Both the position numbers and the translations under genes were made by a program. A DNA stretch of 10,420 bases from Acidobacteriota bacterium. Lineage in GTDB: Bacteria; Acidobacteriota; Terriglobia; Terriglobales; Acidobacteriaceae. Below the pieces are notes generated by a model. It had not been told where the DNA came from and did no database searches. It saw only the letters and a program-made list of their open reading frames with translations. Shown here piece by piece: positions 7,071 to 10,420 of this stretch (position 1 is its first letter; every line of letters starts with the position of its first letter). Where the stretch lies: positions 1-10,420 of the forward strand of contig JAKAAZ010000121.1 in NCBI GenBank assembly GCA_021802085.1, written 5' to 3'.

Positions 7071-7529
7071 TCAGGCGGAAAGTTTGGGCAAATGCTCGCG
7101 AAGTTCTTCCGGAAGGCGTTGCTGCAGTGCGCGCGCCTGCTGGCTCAGATAAGTCGGCACGGGAGTAATCAGGGCGATCACGATCCACGCCAGAAGCGAA
7201 ATCAACAGGCCCAAAACCGCCACCCGTTCGAGGCTGACGACCAGCGACAATTGGTGCATTTGCAGGCTGAGCACCACCCAGTCCCGCAGCGGCTCGATGC
7301 GATGCAGGACCAGCAGCGCGGAAACGAACGCGCCGATGGCACACGTCGAGATGCCGATCAGCAGCACATCCACCGTGCGGTGAATACGCTGGCGGGCGTG
7401 ACATTGCCGGCATTCGCGCAGATGTCCCTCGTAGTCGGTACGCATTTCTGGATGCAACCCGGAGATGTCATACCGCCATCCAGCAAGGATGTCCCCAACC
7501 GTGGGATCGATACAACGAACTTTCCGCAT
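7071..7529 (-). CDS. Membrane protein with N-terminal zinc-finger (anti-sigma-like), 152 aa
   Basis: The first 50 residues contain C6 and the motif H36-x3-C40-x2-C43 (HLRECRQC), the pattern of zf-HC2/ZAS anti-sigma domains. Two hydrophobic helices follow (about 53-76, VDVLLIGISTCAIGAFVSAL, and about 100-124, VAVLGLLISLLAWIVIALI), then a short amphipathic tail (LSQQARALQQRLPEELREHL). A cytoplasmic zinc domain anchored by a helical hairpin is the simplest topology. The ribosome binding site AGGAGA lies just before the ATG, making the start firm. No sigma factor is adjacent on its own strand; the nearest is the plus-strand ECF gene about 800 bases away. It may be an orphan anti-sigma-like sensor or simply a zinc-finger membrane protein. 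Family membership is inferred from the motif only. Confidence 0.75.
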   Translation of the reverse strand: MRKVRCIDPTVGDILAGWRYDISGLHPEMRTDYEGHLRECRQCHARQRIHRTVDVLLIGISTCAIGAFVSALLVLHRIEPLRDWVVLSLQMHQLSLVVSLERVAVLGLLISLLAWIVIALITPVPTYLSQQARALQQRLPEELREHLPKLSA

Positions 7530-7554
7530 AGTCTCCTGATTTCCTCAAAGCCTG

Positions 7555-7606
7555 CTGCTACCACCACTGAAATCTATTGACTAAATTGTAACGTAAATGG
7601 TAGCAG
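7555..7606. promoter_or_regulatory. Interrupted palindrome around a possible promoter of the membrane zinc-finger gene
   Basis: CTGCTACCA (7555-7563) and TGGTAGCAG (7598-7606) are exact reverse complements, 34 bases apart. Between them, on the minus strand, lies TACAAT, a good -10-like hexamer, upstream of the start at 7529. This could be an operator pair, but the arms could equally form a leader hairpin; no clear -35 is seen. Confidence 0.35.
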
Positions 7607-7632
7607 AGCAGCCAGGAATCTGCATCCAGCCC

Positions 7633-8625
7633 TTATAACTGAATAGATTCAAGCGGCTCGTGCTGCGATGCCAGCAACACCTTGTTTCCCAGCAGGCCCA
7701 TTCTGCCGTCGAGCGCCCGTTCCGCGGAACTGCGCGCCAATTCCGGCAGATTGTTGCTTTCCGAAATATGCGCCAGTATCACATAGCGCGCGCCGCCGTC
7801 GTATTCCGACGCAAGATATTCGCCCAGCGCGTCGTTCGACAGATGCCCCACGCGCGATAATACCCGCTGCTTCACCACCCATGGATAGGGACCGTCGCGC
7901 AGCATTTCCACATCGTGGTTGGACTCGATGACCAGCAGGTCAGCCCGCTGCAAATGCATCCGAACGTTGGGCGCCAGATAGCCCAGGTCGGTGGCGACAA
8001 CAATGCGCATTCCTTCCGCCTGCAACACAAATCCAACCGGGTCGGCCGCATCGTGCGGGATGGTAAACGGCGTCACGCGGATATCGCCGATCTCAAACGG
8101 GATCCCTGCCTGAAAGTGCTCGACGCAAGGCAGATAGGCCGGGTCATCGCTGGGTGAGCTGAGGGAAACAGCGTCCGAAGCTGGTGGTTCCTGTGCCGCG
8201 GCCGCCAGCGCTGGAATCCCAATGGACGCATCGTCCTGCACGGGGGCAACGGCGCAATCGCTCTCTTCCGCTGCTGCCGGCTGGAGCGACTCTGCCGCCT
8301 GTTGGCGGCGCAACTCCAGCCACGCGCTGAAACTCATCCGTGTCCGAGGCGTGATCCATTCGCGCCAGGCGGCATGGGTCGCCTCAGTGGCATACACGGG
8401 AACATTCCAGCGGCGGGCCAGCACGGAAAGGCCCTGCACATGGTCCTGGTGTTCATGCGTAATCAGAATGGCATTCAGCTTTTCCGGCTCTTCCCCCCTG
8501 AGCCGCATCCGCTTCACGATTTCTCTTGCACTGAATCCGGCATCGAGCGCGATCCGAGTGCGTCCGGTGGAGACGACCGTGCAATTTCCTTTGGAGCCGG
8601 AACCCAGAACTGTGACGCGAACCAT
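7633..8625 (-). CDS. MBL-fold metallo-hydrolase, YycJ/WalJ-like, 330 aa
   Basis: A metallo-beta-lactamase-fold hydrolase of the YycJ/WalJ group, whose members are proposed nucleases or nucleic-acid-related phosphodiesterases. It begins MVRVTVLGSGSKGN as the family does. Metal ligands are visible: THEHQDH at 56-62 (HxHxDH), H191 in PHDAADP, D213 in ATDLGY, and later GHLSN (260-264) and AHISESNN (286-292), all family hallmarks. The frame is open to an ATG at 8748, but the extra 41 residues are not family-like, so I start at 8625 despite a poor ribosome binding site there. Residues about 99-166 form an Ala/Pro/Ser/acid-rich low-complexity insertion, which makes the protein longer than the usual about 260 residues. 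The insertion lies between the first metal motif and the middle histidine, away from the conserved core. Cytoplasmic; no signal peptide. It follows a palindrome-rich leader. Confidence 0.88.
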   Translation of the reverse strand: MVRVTVLGSGSKGNCTVVSTGRTRIALDAGFSAREIVKRMRLRGEEPEKLNAILITHEHQDHVQGLSVLARRWNVPVYATEATHAAWREWITPRTRMSFSAWLELRRQQAAESLQPAAAEESDCAVAPVQDDASIGIPALAAAAQEPPASDAVSLSSPSDDPAYLPCVEHFQAGIPFEIGDIRVTPFTIPHDAADPVGFVLQAEGMRIVVATDLGYLAPNVRMHLQRADLLVIESNHDVEMLRDGPYPWVVKQRVLSRVGHLSNDALGEYLASEYDGGARYVILAHISESNNLPELARSSAERALDGRMGLLGNKVLLASQHEPLESIQL

Positions 8626-8789
8626 ATGGAAAAGAGTATCGCGTTTAGAAGCGGGCCAAGCAGAAAATCCACAGCCTGCCGCACCAACCAACGAAGCCGA
8701 CGAGGGCGGACCTGAAGTCCGTTCGCAATGCCAGAAAGTTCCGGGCAAAGCTTCACCGGGTTACGATTACTTACGGATTCCCGGATCGT

Positions 8790-8830
8790 TTCGGTCACCG
8801 CGACAGCGGTATGAACCCCATGTGACCGAA
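8790..8830. repeat. Inverted repeat TTCGGTCAC / GTGACCGAA with inner hairpin
   Basis: Nine-base exact arms at 8790-8798 and 8822-8830. Inside and partly overlapping is a second small hairpin, ACCGC-GACA-GCGGT (8797-8810). A weaker CCGGG/CCCGG pair (8756-8760 with 8780-8784) lies just to the left. Confidence 0.8.
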
Positions 8831-8836
8831 TTTGGG

Positions 8837-8870
8837 AAATTTCCGGCCCCTGAATAGGGTCCGGAAATTT
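8837..8870. repeat. Hairpin AAATTTCCGG / CCGGAAATTT
   Basis: Ten-base exact arms at 8837-8846 and 8861-8870. After one mismatch, CCC (8848-8850) pairs with GGG (8857-8859), leaving a six-base loop. No T-tract follows on either strand, so it does not look like an intrinsic terminator. Confidence 0.85.
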
Positions 8871-8871
8871 A

Positions 8872-8925
8872 GTTGCTAAGGCAACCATACCCGCAATATT
8901 GGTTGCCTTAGCAACCAATATTGCG
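8872..8925. repeat. Two competing perfect hairpins (15-bp stem, CTTA loop; and 15-bp alternative)
   Basis: CGCAATATTGGTTGC (8892-8906) and GCAACCAATATTGCG (8911-8925) form a perfect 15-bp stem with loop CTTA. Just left, GTTGC-TAAG-GCAAC (8872-8885) is a small hairpin whose loop TAAG is the exact complement of CTTA. In addition GTTGCTAAGGCAACC (8872-8886) is the exact reverse complement of 8901-8915, so a second, mutually exclusive 15-bp stem is possible. No T-run follows. Confidence 0.9.
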
Positions 8926-8975
8926 AGGGGCAGATTGCAACATTTCTGAGGCAAATCTCCCGATGCGATGAGCCG

Positions 8976-9827
8976 TTAGTACCGATAAAATCCTCGGCCT
9001 GATTTCCGCCCCAGCCAGCCCGCATCCACCATGCGGACCAGCAATGGGCAGGGTCGATATTTTGGGTCGCCGAAGCCTTCCTGCAAGACGCGCAGAATGT
9101 CCAGGCAGACGTCGAGCCCGATGAAATCCGCCAGCGTCAGCGGTCCCATGGGATGCGCCATGCCGAGCTGGAAGACCTCATCGACTGCCTCGGGCGTGGC
9201 GACGCCTTCCATCACCGCATACATCGCTTCGTTCAGCAGCGGCATCAATACGCGGTTCGATACGAAGCCGGGCGCATCGTTCACTTCCACCGGCGTTTTT
9301 CCGAGCTTCAGCGCCAGATCATGGACTTGCTCGTAGGCCTCCTGGCTGGTTGCCATGCCGCGAATCACCTCGACCAGTTTCATCACCGGAACCGGGTTGA
9401 AAAAGTGCATTCCGATGACGCGCTCGGGCCGGCTGGTCACGTTGGCAAGTTTGGTAATGGAAATGGAAGAAGTGTTCGACGCAAGAACAACGTCTTTGCG
9501 CGTGATCCGGTCGAGATCGGCGAAGATCGATTTCTTGATCTCGAATTTCTCCGTCGCCGCTTCAACGACTAAATCGCATTCCGCAAGCCGCTCGCGATCC
9601 AGCACACCTGTGACACGCGCGACTGCTGCTTCTGCTCCGCCCGCGGTGATCTTGCCCTTGGCGGCTTCGCGTTCGAGATTCTTGCGCAACGTTTCCAATC
9701 CGCGATCGAGAAAGCGCTGCTCCACCTCGCACAGCAGCACGTCGTAGCCGCTGCGTGCGCAGACATGCGCAATCCCGTTGCCCATCGTTCCCGCGCCGAT
9801 GATGCCAATCACTCGAATTTCATTCAT
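8976..9827 (-). CDS. 3-hydroxybutyryl-CoA dehydrogenase, 283 aa
   Basis: An NAD(P)-dependent enzyme that interconverts 3-hydroxyacyl-CoA and 3-oxoacyl-CoA in fatty-acid or butanoate metabolism (Hbd/PaaH/FadB2-like). The N-terminal Rossmann loop GIIGAGTMGNGIA is at about 8-20. SNTSSISITKLA and HFFNPVPVMKLVEVI hold the catalytic Ser/His environment, and DAPGFVSNRVLMPLLNEAM and MAHPMGPLTLADFIGLD belong to the C-terminal dimerisation domain. The length of 283 matches the single-domain family. The frame is open to an upstream ATG at 9929, but those 34 residues are not family-like. A GGAG (complement of 9840-9843) is about 12 bases before ATG at 9827 and nine before an adjacent in-frame GTG, so translation could begin one codon earlier. 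No partner thiolase or crotonase is visible. An IS end lies about 160 bases upstream. Confidence 0.95.
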   Translation of the reverse strand: MNEIRVIGIIGAGTMGNGIAHVCARSGYDVLLCEVEQRFLDRGLETLRKNLEREAAKGKITAGGAEAAVARVTGVLDRERLAECDLVVEAATEKFEIKKSIFADLDRITRKDVVLASNTSSISITKLANVTSRPERVIGMHFFNPVPVMKLVEVIRGMATSQEAYEQVHDLALKLGKTPVEVNDAPGFVSNRVLMPLLNEAMYAVMEGVATPEAVDEVFQLGMAHPMGPLTLADFIGLDVCLDILRVLQEGFGDPKYRPCPLLVRMVDAGWLGRKSGRGFYRY

Positions 9828-9987
9828 CACTTTCAGTCGCTCCTTGCCCAGTGCGCAACCCGAGCTTCCAGGCCCAAGCCGCAGGCCCGACGGGAACGCA
9901 TTCGGTTTTCCGCAAACCATCGCTCTCACGTATCGACCGTCAAGTGTAGTTCCTCGGTGCCTTTTCCACCAGAGGCACTCTTTTCCA

Positions 9988-10420
9988 GGGTGTGCGGCAT
10001 AAAAGTGGGAATCATGCGGCCCGGCGACCCTCCCAGTAATCCTCGAATTGGCCGTTGAGATGGCAGCACCGCAGGGCGACGATGGCGTTTGCCCCTCGGA
10101 CGGTCCAGAACATGCCGGACTGCTTGAGGCGGGAACCGATCACGGTTTTGCAGCCCGCTTCGATGACTCCCGAGCCGACAAACAGGTGCTGGCGACGAAA
10201 CTTGGGGTAGCGCATGCGCTCGGCATTTCTCTCAAAGTAATTTGTCTCGATGCGAATCTTTTCGATGACTTCAGGATGGGTTGCATCGATGGCGCGAAGC
10301 GTGAGGACCAGCTTTTCGATCTTCCCTTTATCCAGCAGTCGCCGCTGGTGTTTCTTCATCCAGGCTTTCTGTTTCGCGGCGTCGTTGGGGTATAACTTGC
10401 GCGCCAACTCCCACAGATGT
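9988..10420. mobile_element. ISKra4-family insertion sequence, one end, cut by the window edge
   Basis: The C-terminal part of an ISKra4-type transposase ends at 10012. Just beyond its stop, the sequence GGGTGTGCGGCATAAAAGTG begins at 9988. It is a plausible terminal inverted repeat, by position and by its GGG start. The matching end is outside the window, so the boundary is inferred, and no target duplication can be checked. Confidence 0.6.
10012..10420 (-). CDS. ISKra4-family transposase, C-terminal part
   Basis: The last about 136 residues of a DDE transposase, with the 5' part beyond the right edge; the frame is open to the boundary and reads HLWELARKLYPNDAAKQKAW. The conserved end of the ISKra4 family is clear: HLFVGSGVIEAGCKTVIGSR followed by LKQSGMFWTVRGANAIVALR and an FEDYWE tail. 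The Glu in VIEAGCK is the likely last member of the DDE triad. The frame is intact in what is visible, so the element may be active. It lies upstream of the 3-hydroxybutyryl-CoA dehydrogenase gene on the same strand and may supply or remove its promoter. The TTG at 10407 is inside the gene, not a start. Confidence 0.9.
   Translation of the reverse strand, partial: HLWELARKLYPNDAAKQKAWMKKHQRRLLDKGKIEKLVLTLRAIDATHPEVIEKIRIETNYFERNAERMRYPKFRRQHLFVGSGVIEAGCKTVIGSRLKQSGMFWTVRGANAIVALRCCHLNGQFEDYWEGRRAA

Larger units (their letters stand above)
8626..8975. other. 350-bp gap packed with inverted repeats
   Basis: Lies between the stop of the 3-hydroxyacyl-CoA dehydrogenase gene and the start of the MBL-fold hydrolase, both on the minus strand. 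I see no family-like protein in it; open frames across it follow from the neighbouring genes and palindromes. The portion 8790-8925 is almost wholly made of hairpin-forming sequence (see separate entries). The part next to the hydrolase (8626-8755) shows no clear promoter. Confidence 0.65.

Noticed and set aside
8626..8748. 41-residue N-terminal extension of the MBL hydrolase
   Set aside because: The family begins at MVRVTVLGSGS. The extension is low in conservation features and has no ribosome binding site, so the start at 8625 is preferred.
8872..8925. Rho-independent terminator for the dehydrogenase gene
   Set aside because: The stem is perfect, but no T-run follows in either direction and the alternative pairing is unusual for a terminator.
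8872..8925. Integron attC site
   Set aside because: The arms do not fit the GTTRRRY / RYYYAAC core boxes, the palindrome is perfect rather than carrying the extrahelical bases of attC, and no integrase is near.

Overview
The window looks like chromosomal DNA of a free-living Gram-negative bacterium, most likely an Acidobacteriota (Terriglobia/Acidobacteriaceae-like). This is an inference from the moderately high GC, the gene style, an ISKra4-type transposase end, and a hairpin of the 'GGCACGGCTTTAGCCGTGCC' kind that I associate with acidobacterial intergenic repeats. No ribosomal RNA or marker gene is present to fix the taxon.

Left part (1-2700) has an accessory look. A gene running off the left edge on the minus strand faces two short, lower-GC, unrecognised plus-strand genes; the second is a small CxC/CxxC protein. 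Convergent to them is a two-gene minus-strand operon. It consists of a coiled-coil protein with an embedded J-domain, followed through an ATGA overlap by a Sel1-repeat protein. The Sel1 gene is broken by a 2-bp (TC on the plus strand) expansion. This block ends at a tRNA-Leu(UAA) with an encoded CCA, whose 3' side carries a perfect tandem copy of TTTGGGCACAG. That arrangement suggests an island boundary.

Middle part (2888-7529) is core-like cell-envelope and stress biology. A long lytic transglycosylase of the Slt type (minus strand) is divergent from an ECF sigma factor and its small zinc-binding anti-sigma factor, which are coupled by a GTGA overlap. About 530 bp without a convincing gene follow, containing six copies of a 14-15 bp AGTTTTGTAT repeat and then a REP-like double hairpin. 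A minus-strand gene for a two-helix membrane protein with a second Hx3Cx2C zinc motif comes next.

Right part (7633-10420) holds, all on the minus strand, a YycJ/WalJ-type metallo-beta-lactamase-fold hydrolase with a low-complexity insertion, a 350-bp gap densely packed with palindromes, a 3-hydroxybutyryl-CoA dehydrogenase, and the 3' end of an ISKra4-family transposase running off the right edge.

The most unusual items are the palindrome cluster at 8790-8925, which has mutually exclusive perfect hairpins; the repeat plus REP-like element at 6638-6783; and the frameshifted Sel1/J-domain operon beside the tRNA. I do not see a complete defence or biosynthetic system in the window.
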